From: an uncultured Luteitalea sp.
GTDB taxonomy: Bacteria > Acidobacteriota > Vicinamibacteria > Vicinamibacterales > Vicinamibacteraceae
Direction: 5' to 3'
Assembly: GCA_934541105.1 (NCBI GenBank)
Contig: CAKTDA010000001.1
Coordinates: forward strand, 744,001-808,000
Length of the DNA stretch: 64,000 nt
A model generated the notes under the pieces. That model was not told the origin of the DNA. It did no database searches and was given only the letters and a program-made list of their open reading frames with translations. Below, in pieces: positions 24,875-33,077 of this stretch (its first letter is position 1; each line of letters opens with the position of its first letter). The position numbers were made by a program, and so were the translations under genes.

Positions 24875-25939
24875 TCAGGCGCGCTGGACCTCGATCCAGG
24901 GGCGCGGGATGAACAGTTCCTCGAAGAGCCGGACGGCGTACCTGTCGGTCATGCCGGCCAGGAAATCCCTGGCGGCCGCATCGAGCCCCTCTCGCTCCAC
25001 CGTCCGGCGATCGAGCCACGTCTCTGGTTGCTGCCGCACCTTCTCCCACAGGCCCCCGAGGATCCCGGTCGCCTTGGCGAACTCGGCCGTGGCGGTATCG
25101 TTCTCGTACACCCGCTCGAACATGAAGGCTCGCAATTCGAGCAGCGACTCGAGCACGGGTTCGCTCATCCGCAGGGAGTCGAGACCAGCCGCCAGGCTCT
25201 GCTCCACCACGTCGGTGACCATCGATCCGATTCGCGCCGACGAGGTCGTGCCGAGCACGGCGACAGGCCCTGCCGGCAGCGTCGCCGGGTCGAGCACACC
25301 CGCCCTCACTGCATCGTCGATGTCGTGGTTGACGTAGGCGATGATGTCGGCGACCCGCGCGATCTGGGCTTCGAGGGTCGGGGCCCGCTCGCTGACCGGC
25401 AGGTTGATGGGCAGGCCGTGCTTGCCCTTCGAATGCGTGGCGATGCCCTGCCGGACTTCCCAGGTCAGGTTCAGCCCGTCCCCTCCCTGCTCGAGCACCT
25501 CGACGATGCGCAGGCTCTGGGACGCGTGCGAGAAGCCGCCGGGCACGAGCGAGTCGAGCACCCGCTCGCCGGCGTGGCCGAAGGGCGTGTGGCCGAGGTC
25601 GTGTGCCAGCGCGATGGCCTCGGTGAGTTCCTCGTGCAGGTGCAGCACCTTGGCGAGCGTGCGGGCAATCTGCGAGACCTCGAGCGTGTGCGTGAGACGC
25701 GTGCGGTAGTGATCGCCAGCCGGCGCGAAGAAGACCTGCGTCTTGTGCTTCAGACGGCGGAAGGCCTTCGAGTGCACGACGCGGTCGCGGTCCCGCTGGA
25801 AGGCTGGCCGGATGGGGTCCGCGGGTTCGGGGCGGGCGCGCCCCCGCGAGGCGTCGCTGAATGTCGCCTGCGGCGCCAGCGTGGCACGCTCACGCGTTTC
25901 GAGTTGCTCCCGGATCGTCGTCATGCGGGTGTCGGTCAC
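24875..25939 (-). CDS. dgt: dGTPase-like HD-domain triphosphohydrolase
   Basis: A 354-residue member of the deoxyguanosine triphosphate triphosphohydrolase family, which cleaves dNTPs to nucleoside and tripolyphosphate. It has the N-terminal R-x-F-x-R-D-R-D-R-V-V-H-S-K-A-F-R-R-L-K-H-K-T-Q-V-F block. The HD motifs are R-L-T-H-T-L-E-V and L-A-H-D-L-G-H-T-P-F-G-H-A-G-E, with a later I-A-Y-V-N-H-D-I-D-D. The GTG start at 25939 overlaps the deoB stop (GTGA); an ATG five codons later is the alternative. It is the last gene of the tonB-miaA-hfq-deoB-dgt run. Confidence 0.88.
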   Translation of the reverse strand: MTDTRMTTIREQLETRERATLAPQATFSDASRGRARPEPADPIRPAFQRDRDRVVHSKAFRRLKHKTQVFFAPAGDHYRTRLTHTLEVSQIARTLAKVLHLHEELTEAIALAHDLGHTPFGHAGERVLDSLVPGGFSHASQSLRIVEVLEQGGDGLNLTWEVRQGIATHSKGKHGLPINLPVSERAPTLEAQIARVADIIAYVNHDIDDAVRAGVLDPATLPAGPVAVLGTTSSARIGSMVTDVVEQSLAAGLDSLRMSEPVLESLLELRAFMFERVYENDTATAEFAKATGILGGLWEKVRQQPETWLDRRTVEREGLDAAARDFLAGMTDRYAVRLFEELFIPRPWIEVQRA

Positions 25940-27120
25940 GATGGCGGCGCACTGAGCGCGCCGAGGAAACTGGTGCCGTTCGGCAGCGGCCCGACACCGA
26001 AATTGGCGGCAATCGTCTGCCCCAGATCGGCAAACGTCTCGCGCGTGCCGAGATTGACACCAGCGGCCACCCGCGCCCCGGCCAGCAGCAGCGGGACGTA
26101 CTCCCGTGAGTGGTCGGTGCTCGGCGTCGTCGGGTCGTTGCCGTGATCGGCGGTGACCACGAGGAGGTCGGTGGCGCGCAGGTGCGGCAGCAGGTCCGAA
26201 AGCCGCGCGTCGAAGCGCTCCAGGTTCCGCGCGTAGCCCTGCACGTCGTTGCGGTGGCCGAAGGACTGATCGAAATCCACGAGGTTGGCCCACACGAAGC
26301 CGCGCGGCACCTCGCGCAGCGCATCGTCCACGCGGTCCATGCCTTCGTCGTCGGACGACGTCGGCAGGTGCCTGGCAATGCCTCGCCCGGCGAACAGGTC
26401 CTTGATCTTGCCGATGGCGACGACCGGGTGACCCGCGTCCGTCAGGTGGTCGAGCAGCGTCTTGACGGGCGGCTCGAGCGCGTAGTCGTGACGCCGGCTC
26501 GTGCGCCGGAACGAGCCGGGGGGGCCGACGAACGGCCGCGCGATGACCCGGCCCACGCCAAGGCCCTTCGCGACGATGTCGAACGCCGCCTCGCAGAAGC
26601 GGTACAACTCCGGCACCGGGACGACATCCTCGTGCGCGGCAATCTGGAACACGCTGTCTGCCGACGTGTAGACGATGGGCGACCCGGTGCGCAGGTGCTC
26701 GACGCCGAAGCGCTCGATGACCTCCGTCCCGGATGCGACGACATTGCCGATGGTGCGGCGCCCGATGGCGTGCTCGAAGGTGCGCATGACATCGGGTGGG
26801 AAGCCGTCGGGAAACGTGGGGAACGGGCGATCGAGGACGACGCCGGCGATCTCCCAGTGCCCCGTCACCGAATCCTTGCCTGGCGAGGCTTCTGCCATGC
26901 GACCCCACGCCCCGGCCGGGGTGCCGGATGGCATGCCGAGGGCCGGGACGAGCCGGTCGAGGCCGAGATGCCTGAGGGCCGGCAGGTGCAGGGGCACCTG
27001 GCGCGCGATGTTGCCGAGCGTGTGGCTGCCCTCGTCGCCGTAGCGTGCGGCGTCCGGCAGCGCGCCGATGCCGACGCTGTCGAGCACGATGGCGACAATC
27101 CGCTCGAAGCGGGGACCCAT
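25936..27120 (-). CDS. deoB: Phosphopentomutase
   Basis: Interconverts ribose-1-phosphate and ribose-5-phosphate (and the deoxy forms) in nucleoside salvage. About 394 residues of the alkaline-phosphatase-like metalloenzyme fold. The N-terminal V-L-D-S-V-G-I-G-A-L-P-D-A metal/nucleophile region, K-D-S-V-T-G-H-W-E and T-A-D-H-G-N-D-P-T near the C-terminus are all present. A GTG one codon earlier (27123) is also possible. Placement after hfq is unusual but the spacing (10 nt) suggests one transcript. Confidence 0.93.
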   Translation of the reverse strand: MGPRFERIVAIVLDSVGIGALPDAARYGDEGSHTLGNIARQVPLHLPALRHLGLDRLVPALGMPSGTPAGAWGRMAEASPGKDSVTGHWEIAGVVLDRPFPTFPDGFPPDVMRTFEHAIGRRTIGNVVASGTEVIERFGVEHLRTGSPIVYTSADSVFQIAAHEDVVPVPELYRFCEAAFDIVAKGLGVGRVIARPFVGPPGSFRRTSRRHDYALEPPVKTLLDHLTDAGHPVVAIGKIKDLFAGRGIARHLPTSSDDEGMDRVDDALREVPRGFVWANLVDFDQSFGHRNDVQGYARNLERFDARLSDLLPHLRATDLLVVTADHGNDPTTPSTDHSREYVPLLLAGARVAAGVNLGTRETFADLGQTIAANFGVGPLPNGTSFLGALSAPPS

Positions 27121-27130
27121 CACCGGTGCC

Positions 27131-27397
27131 TTACGCGTCGTGCGATGGCGACGAGAAGTAGTTGGGCACCGACCGGTTGGAGCGGATTGTCGCGATGGCG
27201 TGCTTGAACACCATGTGGTCGGCGCCCTCGTGCTCGACGACGAGGGCGAAGCGGTCGAAGTTCTTGATGCGGCCCTCGAGCGATTGTCCGTCCATCAACT
27301 GGATGCGGACGATCAGGCGCTCGCGGCGCGCCGAGTTCAGGAAGACGTCCTGGATGTTTGGCGGCGCCGAGGACTTCGACTCGCGGTGGGTGGGCAT
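27131..27397 (-). CDS. hfq: RNA chaperone Hfq
   Basis: An 88-residue Sm-like protein that pairs small RNAs with mRNAs. It has the N-I-Q-D-V-F-L-N-S-A-R-R-E-R start of the Sm fold. The Sm1 segment has L-M-D-G-Q-S-L-E-G-R-I-K-N-F-D-R-F-A-L, and the Sm2 segment is V-F-K-H-A-I-A-T-I, standing for the usual Y-K-H-A-I-S. Its ATG overlaps the miaA stop by one base (TGATG). miaA-hfq adjacency is a conserved pairing and supports the call. Confidence 0.93.
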   Translation of the reverse strand: MPTHRESKSSAPPNIQDVFLNSARRERLIVRIQLMDGQSLEGRIKNFDRFALVVEHEGADHMVFKHAIATIRSNRSVPNYFSSPSHDA

Positions 27398-28332
27398 CAG
27401 CGGGCGGCTCCGTGGGCGTCGATCAGGGCGCGGGCGGCAGCGACCGTCTCGTCGCGCTCGCCGGCGCCGTCCAACCATATCACCCTCGGCTCCTTCCGGA
27501 ACCAGATCAGCTGGCGTCGCGCGTAGTGCTTGTTCTCGCGCACGATCAACGCCCGGGTATCCGCCTCGTCGCGCACGCCGTCGAGCATCTCGAGCACCTG
27601 GCGATACACGAGCCCGCCGAACGGATTGGCGGTGCGCGGCACGCCGGCCGCGAGGTTGTCGACCACCTCCTGCACCACCCCGCGCGCGAACTGGTCGTCG
27701 ACGCGCGTCGCGACGCGCCCGGCAATCGCAGCCGACGGCAGGCGCAGTCCGATCGCGCAGACGTCGTACTCGGGCAGGGGGGACCGCGTCTCGGCGAAGT
27801 GCGCCGAGATGGGCCGGCCCGTGAGATACCACACCTCGAGGGCGCGGACGATGCGCTTCTCGTCGCGCGGCATGATGCGCGTCGCCGACGCGCGGTCCAC
27901 GCGCGCGAGCACCCGGTGCAGGTACTCGACGCCGCGCTGCGCGGCCGTGGCATGCAGGCGCGCGCGGACCGCGTCGTCGCGCCCCGGCCCCTCGAACAGT
28001 CCGTCCACGAGCGCGCGGAAGTAGAAGCCGGTGCCGCCGACGAGCACGGGCACGCGGCCGCGGGACGTGATCGCGCGCACGCACGCCGCCGCATCGCGCG
28101 CGTAGTGCGCGGCCGAGTACACCTCGGTCGGCGAGACGACGTCGATCAGGTGATGCGGGATGCCCGCCCGCGCCTCCGGCGGCACCTTGTCGGTGCCGAT
28201 GTCGAAGCGGCGGTAGACCGCCGTCGAGTCGCAGTTGACGATCTCGCCGCCGAAGATCTGCGCAAGCCGGATGCCGAGCGCACTCTTGCCGGTGGCCGTC
28301 GGGCCGAGCACGGCCAGCAACCGCGGCCTCAT
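27397..28332 (-). CDS. miaA: tRNA dimethylallyltransferase
   Basis: Adds a dimethylallyl group to A37 of tRNAs reading UNN codons. 311 residues from the ATG at 28332. P-loop G-P-T-A-T-G-K-S-A-L at ~9-18, catalytic D in N-C-D-S-T-A-V-Y (the family more often has D-S-x-Q-V-Y), G-G-T-G-F-Y near residue 95, and a C-terminal R-R-Q-L-I-W-F-R. The start overlaps the stop of the TonB-like gene by 4 nt. Confidence 0.94.
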   Translation of the reverse strand: MRPRLLAVLGPTATGKSALGIRLAQIFGGEIVNCDSTAVYRRFDIGTDKVPPEARAGIPHHLIDVVSPTEVYSAAHYARDAAACVRAITSRGRVPVLVGGTGFYFRALVDGLFEGPGRDDAVRARLHATAAQRGVEYLHRVLARVDRASATRIMPRDEKRIVRALEVWYLTGRPISAHFAETRSPLPEYDVCAIGLRLPSAAIAGRVATRVDDQFARGVVQEVVDNLAAGVPRTANPFGGLVYRQVLEMLDGVRDEADTRALIVRENKHYARRQLIWFRKEPRVIWLDGAGERDETVAAARALIDAHGAAR

Positions 28333-29402
28333 TGCGACGGGGGCTGCTCGTTGTAGTAGAAGGTCACCGTGAAGAACGCCGTCGGCGACGGGTACTCCGG
28401 CGGCAGCGGCGTGGTGGGGTTGGACCACTGCAGCGAGTTGGCGGCCGCGCGATCGAAGGCGTCGATACCCGAGGGCTGCTTGATCGAGATGTCGGTGATG
28501 CGGCCGTCCTTGTGGACGTTGAAGGTGATCACGACGTGCCCCTTCATCATCATCGCGGCCTCGGGGATCAGCCAGTTGCGCTTGATCTGCGCGACGAAGC
28601 GGCGAATCCACGGCCCGAACTCGACGCCCTTCGTGTCGAACTGGATGTAGGGCCCGAACGGCGAGTTGCCACCGCTCGGGTTGTTGAACGCCTCCTCCTG
28701 CACGTACTTCTCGAGGTTGCGCAGGGCCTGGCCGAGCGAGCCTCCGGGCGGACGCGCGGCGGCACTCGGCGCGGCTGGCGCCCGGCGCGCCTGCGGATTG
28801 GCAAGCACCCCCGTGTCGCCGCGCGCGAGTTGCCCCGACTGGCCGTCGCGGCCGGTGATGCCGTCCTGGTTCGCGGCCTGGGCGGCTGGCGTCGCCTGGT
28901 TCTGCGGCGCGGGCTGGGCCGCTTGCGCCTGCCGGGCTGCCGATTCCCGTGGCGATTCCGACGGCTCGGGCGCCGGTCCGCGGCCTTTCGCCAGGTCGCG
29001 CGCTGCCTGCCGTTCGACGAACTCGAGCGAGTTGCCACGCGAGAACGGCTGCTCGTTGGTGGGCGTGGGGGCCTGCTCCTTCGTCTGCGCCACGCGGTCG
29101 GCATCGGCAAGCGCGGCGTTCGCCCTGGGCTGCGCCGCCTGCATGTCGATCCGGGGCTGGACGAACACGAACCGCGGCTGCTCGCGCTGCTGCTGCGCGA
29201 GCTCCTGCATCCGCGCGATCTCGGCCCGCTGCTGCTCGGCCTCGGCCTCGAGCCACCGCTGCACGAACGGGATGCGCGGGCCGAACAGCACGATCGCCAG
29301 CAGGCCCACGTGCAGGAACACCGAGTACATCACGGCCTCGCGCCGTGAGATCGCCGACTCCATGGTCGGCGGTTCTGGTCGGTGGTCCTCGAAGTCGATC
29401 AT
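28329..29402 (-). CDS. TonB-family energy transducer
   Basis: A 357-residue inner-membrane-anchored periplasmic protein. One transmembrane helix at ~24-42 (Y-S-V-F-L-H-V-G-L-L-A-I-V-L-F). A long Gln/Ala/Pro-rich periplasmic region, residues ~55-240, follows. A TonB C-terminal domain ends the protein (G-H-V-V-I-T-F-N-V-H-K-D-G-R-I-T-D-I-S-I). It probably couples proton motive force to outer-membrane transport or spans the envelope structurally; ExbB/ExbD are not in the window. It leads the tonB-miaA-hfq-deoB-dgt transcript. Confidence 0.82.
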   Translation of the reverse strand: MIDFEDHRPEPPTMESAISRREAVMYSVFLHVGLLAIVLFGPRIPFVQRWLEAEAEQQRAEIARMQELAQQQREQPRFVFVQPRIDMQAAQPRANAALADADRVAQTKEQAPTPTNEQPFSRGNSLEFVERQAARDLAKGRGPAPEPSESPRESAARQAQAAQPAPQNQATPAAQAANQDGITGRDGQSGQLARGDTGVLANPQARRAPAAPSAAARPPGGSLGQALRNLEKYVQEEAFNNPSGGNSPFGPYIQFDTKGVEFGPWIRRFVAQIKRNWLIPEAAMMMKGHVVITFNVHKDGRITDISIKQPSGIDAFDRAAANSLQWSNPTTPLPPEYPSPTAFFTVTFYYNEQPPSQ

Positions 29403-29416
29403 CGTATGGAGATTTC

Positions 29417-29422
29417 AGTATA
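29417..29422 (-). promoter_or_regulatory. -10 hexamer TATACT of the tonB-like operon
   Basis: TATACT ends 14 nt before the ATG at 29402, implying a leader of about 8 nt. The sequence between has no Shine-Dalgarno motif. Confidence 0.45.
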
Positions 29423-29480
29423 GGCGGGACGTCGGCCCCGGGGGCCGGGGGCGCCCGCCGGATCGGCCGGGACGACCGGC

Positions 29481-30239
29481 CTATCGCGGGCGTTCCGCAA
29501 CGTAGAGATAGACGACGCCGAACGTCAGAGGGACGGCTTCGGCCCGCACGAGCCCGGCATTCCGGAGCTGCGCGAGGAACTCGTCCGGCGGCGTGAAGCT
29601 CTCGACCGATGCCGGAAGATAGGCATAGGCCTCTCCGTGGCGCGACACGAGGCGGCCGAGCCGCGGGAGCACGTTCCGGAAGTACCAGAGGTAGGCCTGG
29701 CGCACGAGGGGCTGCTGCGGCATCGAGAACTCGAGGATGGCAAGCCGGCCCCCCGGCTTCAGCACGCGCGCGATCTCGGCAAGCGCGACCTGCGGCTCCT
29801 GGACGTTGCGGATGCCGAACGCAATCGTCACGGCGTCGACTGACGCCGAGGCCGCCGGCAGCCGCATCGCATCGCCCCGCACGAGCCCGATGACACCCGT
29901 CCGTCCCTCCGCGCGGAGCTTGCGCTGCCCCACGCGCAGCATCTCGGACGAGAAGTCGATGCCGAGCACGCGGCGCGCCAGCCTGCGCTTGACGATCGAG
30001 CGCGCGACGTCGCAGGTGCCCGTGCAGAGGTCGAGCACGTGTTCGGTGCCGGTCAGGCGCAGCCGCCGCACCGCGCGCCAGCGCCAGTAGAGGTCCTGCC
30101 CGCCGCTGAGCACGTGGTTCAGCAGGTCGTAGCGGCCGGCAATCGCATCGAACATGCCGGAGATACGGTCGGGCGCCTTGCCGGTGTCTGGAGTCACGCC
30201 GCCGTAGGTCGCCTGGTGGCCGGGTGCCGGAGCGGTCAT
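29481..30239 (-). CDS. menG: Menaquinone biosynthesis methyltransferase (UbiE/MenG type)
   Basis: A 252-residue SAM methyltransferase that methylates demethylmenaquinone. N-terminal F-D-A-I-A-G-R-Y-D-L-L-N-H-V-L-S-G-G family signature. The SAM motif is V-L-D-L-C-T-G-T-C-D (usually C-G-T-G-D). Later blocks are D-A-V-T-I-A-F-G-I-R-N and L-K-P-G-G-R-L-A-I-L-E-F. It overlaps ubiX by 4 nt, at the end of the menaquinone gene run. Since no ubiquinone-specific genes are visible, the menaquinone role is preferred. Confidence 0.92.
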   Translation of the reverse strand: MTAPAPGHQATYGGVTPDTGKAPDRISGMFDAIAGRYDLLNHVLSGGQDLYWRWRAVRRLRLTGTEHVLDLCTGTCDVARSIVKRRLARRVLGIDFSSEMLRVGQRKLRAEGRTGVIGLVRGDAMRLPAASASVDAVTIAFGIRNVQEPQVALAEIARVLKPGGRLAILEFSMPQQPLVRQAYLWYFRNVLPRLGRLVSRHGEAYAYLPASVESFTPPDEFLAQLRNAGLVRAEAVPLTFGVVYLYVAERPR

Positions 30240-30865
30240 TCGGCGCCCGTCCGCGGATCCCACGCGGGGTACAACTGGTGGTCGATGCGCAACAGCGAGA
30301 GCACGCGCCCGGCCATGAAGTCGGCGAGATCGGCAATCGACTGCGGGCGCTGGTAGAACCCCGGCATCGCGGGCAGCACGATGGCCCCCGCCTCGGCGCA
30401 GGCGACCATGTTCTTCAACTGCGGCAGGCTCATGGGCGTCTCGCGCGGCACGACGATCAGCGGGCGCCGCTCCTTCAGCATCACGTCCGCCGCACGCTCG
30501 ACGAGCGACCGCGAGAGCCCGTGCGCAATCGCGGCCATCGTCTTCATCGAGCACGGCACGACCACCATCGCGTCGGCGCCCTTGCTGCCGCTGGCGATGC
30601 GCGCGCCGAGGTCCTTGTTGCTGTGCAGCACCCAGCCGCCGCGACGGACGCCCTCTCCCCAGGTGTCCTCGAGATAGGCCTGGAGACGATCGACCCGTGC
30701 GTCGGGGCCCAGTTCGTCCACGAGCAGCCGCCGGCCGAACTCGGTGATCACGAGATCGACGTGCTGTCCGTGCTGGAGCAGCGCCGACAGCGTCCGCATG
30801 GCATAGAGCGCACCGCTCGCGCCCGTGACCGCGAGCACGATGCGTCGCGGAATCTCACCTGACAT
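30236..30865 (-). CDS. ubiX: Flavin prenyltransferase UbiX (MqnM-like)
   Basis: Makes prenylated FMN, the cofactor of UbiD-type decarboxylases. 209 residues with A-V-T-G-A-S-G-A-L-Y-A-M-R at the N-terminus, P-C-S-M-K-T-M-A-A-I-A-H-G and P-A-M-P-G-F-Y late. In the futalosine pathway the UbiX-like partner of the late decarboxylase is called MqnM. The ATG at 30865 lies inside the 3' end of ubiA (11-nt overlap). A UbiD/MqnL partner is not in the window. Confidence 0.92.
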   Translation of the reverse strand: MSGEIPRRIVLAVTGASGALYAMRTLSALLQHGQHVDLVITEFGRRLLVDELGPDARVDRLQAYLEDTWGEGVRRGGWVLHSNKDLGARIASGSKGADAMVVVPCSMKTMAAIAHGLSRSLVERAADVMLKERRPLIVVPRETPMSLPQLKNMVACAEAGAIVLPAMPGFYQRPQSIADLADFMAGRVLSLLRIDHQLYPAWDPRTGAE

Positions 30866-31709
30866 AGACACTCAACCCGGTTGTGGCGAGGTACAGCAGG
30901 CCGACCCACCCGTTCATGTCGAAGGCCCGCTTGACCTGCGAGAGATCGGCCGCGCTGACGAGCGACTGCTCGTATGCGAGGAGCACGGCGACGAGGCCGA
31001 CTCCCACCTGATACAACGGCCCGAGCTGCGCCACGACGCCAAGGGCCGCCATGCAGGCAACCGTGACGACGTGGAGCGCACGCGACATCGCGATGGACCG
31101 GGGCACGCCGAAGCGGACCGGGATCGATCGCAGTCCGTGCGCCCGATCGAACTCGAGATCCTGGCACGCGTAGAGGATGTCGAACCCACCGACCCAGGTG
31201 CCGATCGCAAGGGCCAGCAGCACCGGCTCCCACGACGCGCCGCCGCCCGATGCAATCCACCCGCCGACGGGCGCCACCGCCATGGCCAGCCCGAGGAAGG
31301 CCTGCGTCGCCCAGGTGACCCGCTTGGCAATCGAGTACCAGAAGACGATGGCCAGCGCGAGCGGCGAGAGCAGGAGGCAGAGCGTGCTGATCTGCGCGCA
31401 GACCACGACGAACGCCGCACTCGCGACGACGAGGAAGATCACGGCATCGCGCCGGGAGAGCGCGCCACGCGGGATCTCGCGCTGGGCCGTACGCGGGTTG
31501 AGCGCGTCGTAGCGTGCATCGACGAGCCGATTGAACGCCATGGCCGCGCTGCGCGCCGTGACCATCGCGGCGACAATCCACCCAAGCCGCGCCCACGTCA
31601 TCGGCACGACGCGGCTCGCGAGCAGCGCGCCGACGAGCGCGAACGGCAGCGCGAACACCGTGTGGCTGAAGCGCACGAACGAGAAGTACGTGCGGAGGCG
31701 GGCGATCAT
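30855..31709 (-). CDS. mqnP: UbiA-family prenyltransferase (MqnP-like)
   Basis: A 284-residue integral membrane protein with about eight to nine helices. Aspartate motifs: N-R-L-V-D-A-R-Y-D near residue 65 and Y-A-C-Q-D-L-E-F-D near residue 185, which bind Mg and the polyprenyl diphosphate. UbiA homologues attach the prenyl tail to an aromatic acid; within a futalosine cluster the step is MqnP acting on 1,4-dihydroxy-6-naphthoate. Its ATG directly follows a (CCCGAAT)n repeat that fills the whole gap from the preceding gene's stop. Confidence 0.85.
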   Translation of the reverse strand: MIARLRTYFSFVRFSHTVFALPFALVGALLASRVVPMTWARLGWIVAAMVTARSAAMAFNRLVDARYDALNPRTAQREIPRGALSRRDAVIFLVVASAAFVVVCAQISTLCLLLSPLALAIVFWYSIAKRVTWATQAFLGLAMAVAPVGGWIASGGGASWEPVLLALAIGTWVGGFDILYACQDLEFDRAHGLRSIPVRFGVPRSIAMSRALHVVTVACMAALGVVAQLGPLYQVGVGLVAVLLAYEQSLVSAADLSQVKRAFDMNGWVGLLYLATTGLSVYVR

Positions 31710-31750
31710 CTCGGGACTCGGGATTCGGGATTCGGGATTCGGGATTCGGT
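31710..31750 (-). repeat. (CCCGAAT)n heptamer array before ubiA/mqnP
   Basis: About six heptamer units, read on the minus strand as CCCGAAT with one CCCGAGT variant. They fill all 41 bases between the TGA of the amidohydrolase and the ATG of mqnP. No Shine-Dalgarno sequence remains, so the array itself is the translation initiation region. Confidence 0.9.
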
Positions 31751-33043
31751 TCAGGCCGCGTGCGTGACGAGTGCGTCGAGCCAGCGCAGATCCGACGTCT
31801 CCGCCGCACCGGACACCAACCATTCTTCCACGTCTGTCACGCCGGCGGGTGGGGTGCGGACGAGCGCGCGGGTCGTGGCGCCGGGGCCGAGGTAACCGAA
31901 CCGGTCGCACCCGAGCGCCAGGGCGCCGCCGCGTGTGGCCGCGTACAGCAGATGGCCCGCGGGCACGCCCGGCGCCACGTCGCGCAGCGCGGCCAGCTCC
32001 GCGAAGAGGTTCAGGTCCTCCACGCTGGCGAGACTGTCGGTGCCGACCGCGAGCCGGACGCCAGCCGCCAGCGCCTCGGCAACCGGTGGCGCGCCGGCCC
32101 CCACCCAGCGATTGCTCCGGACGCACGACACGAGCGTGGCGCGGGCCCGGGCCACGAGCGCCAGGTCGTCATCGTCGAACTGCGTGCCGTGGACCACGAG
32201 CAGGCGATCGTGCAGCGCCCCGCACTGCTGCACGTACGCCGCCGGTCGGATGCCGGGAGGCGTCCATGTCTCGTCCCAGGCGCCGAGGTCGTCGAGCAGG
32301 TCGCGAAAGGGTCCGCGTCCCGTTTGCAGGAACTCGACCTCCTCGGGCGACTCGCCCAGGTGTACCGACGACACCGCGCGTTCCGCGTCCATGCCGCCGG
32401 CAAGGCCCGCGAGCAGCGGCGGCGACGTCGAGTACGGCGCATGCGGCGCAATCGACGCCACCAGGTCCCCGCGCCCCGCGGCGCGGAACACCGCATTCGC
32501 CCGTTCCGCATCGCGCCGTGCGTCGTCGAGCAGGCGGTCGGCATGCGCCGAACGGAATCCCAGCGCCTCGCGGAAGTACACCCCGGCAAGTGCCGAGGCC
32601 GCGAGCGGCCGCACCGCAGCATCCGTGTTGCCGATGTCGCCGACGACAGCCGTGCCCGTCGCAGTCATCGTGTCGATCGCGCGGGCGATGGCCGCGGTCA
32701 CCGACGACGCATCGACAGGGAGCGCGCCGCGATCGCCTGGCGCAGTCGACGCGATGCCGGCGCGTGCCGCGAGCATCGCGCGCACCCAGGCGACGAAGCA
32801 CGGGGCAGGCGGCACGGCGCCCGCGAGGTGCGAGAGTTCGAGATGCGTGTGTGCGTTGACGAGGCCCGGCAGGATCACGACCGCGCCGAGATCGATGACC
32901 CGTCCGGGATGGGCGTCGTTCAGCGTGGCGCGGGTTCCCACGCCGAGGATCGCGTCGCGCGACGGATCCACGTCCACCCAGCCGTCCTCGAGGAGCGGCG
33001 AGGCGATCGGGAGCACCCACCTGGCCGTGAGCCTGACGTTCAC
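31751..33043 (-). CDS. mqnX: Amidohydrolase, likely aminodeoxyfutalosine deaminase (MqnX-like)
   Basis: A 430-residue metal-dependent amidohydrolase of the SAH/chlorohydrolase deaminase group. N-A-H-T-H-L-E at ~75 gives the first metal histidines. H-L-G-E-S-P-E-E, V-V-H-G-T-Q-F and G-T-D-S-L-A-S supply the rest. In pathways using aminofutalosine this enzyme class deaminates 6-amino-6-deoxyfutalosine. Placement between mqnC and mqnP supports that use. The GTG start at 33043 is tentative; no ATG is available in frame after the protease stop. Confidence 0.78.
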   Translation of the reverse strand: MNVRLTARWVLPIASPLLEDGWVDVDPSRDAILGVGTRATLNDAHPGRVIDLGAVVILPGLVNAHTHLELSHLAGAVPPAPCFVAWVRAMLAARAGIASTAPGDRGALPVDASSVTAAIARAIDTMTATGTAVVGDIGNTDAAVRPLAASALAGVYFREALGFRSAHADRLLDDARRDAERANAVFRAAGRGDLVASIAPHAPYSTSPPLLAGLAGGMDAERAVSSVHLGESPEEVEFLQTGRGPFRDLLDDLGAWDETWTPPGIRPAAYVQQCGALHDRLLVVHGTQFDDDDLALVARARATLVSCVRSNRWVGAGAPPVAEALAAGVRLAVGTDSLASVEDLNLFAELAALRDVAPGVPAGHLLYAATRGGALALGCDRFGYLGPGATTRALVRTPPAGVTDVEEWLVSGAAETSDLRWLDALVTHAA

Positions 33044-33077
33044 GATCGCGCGGGGACCTGCATGGGCTCGTTGCCGC

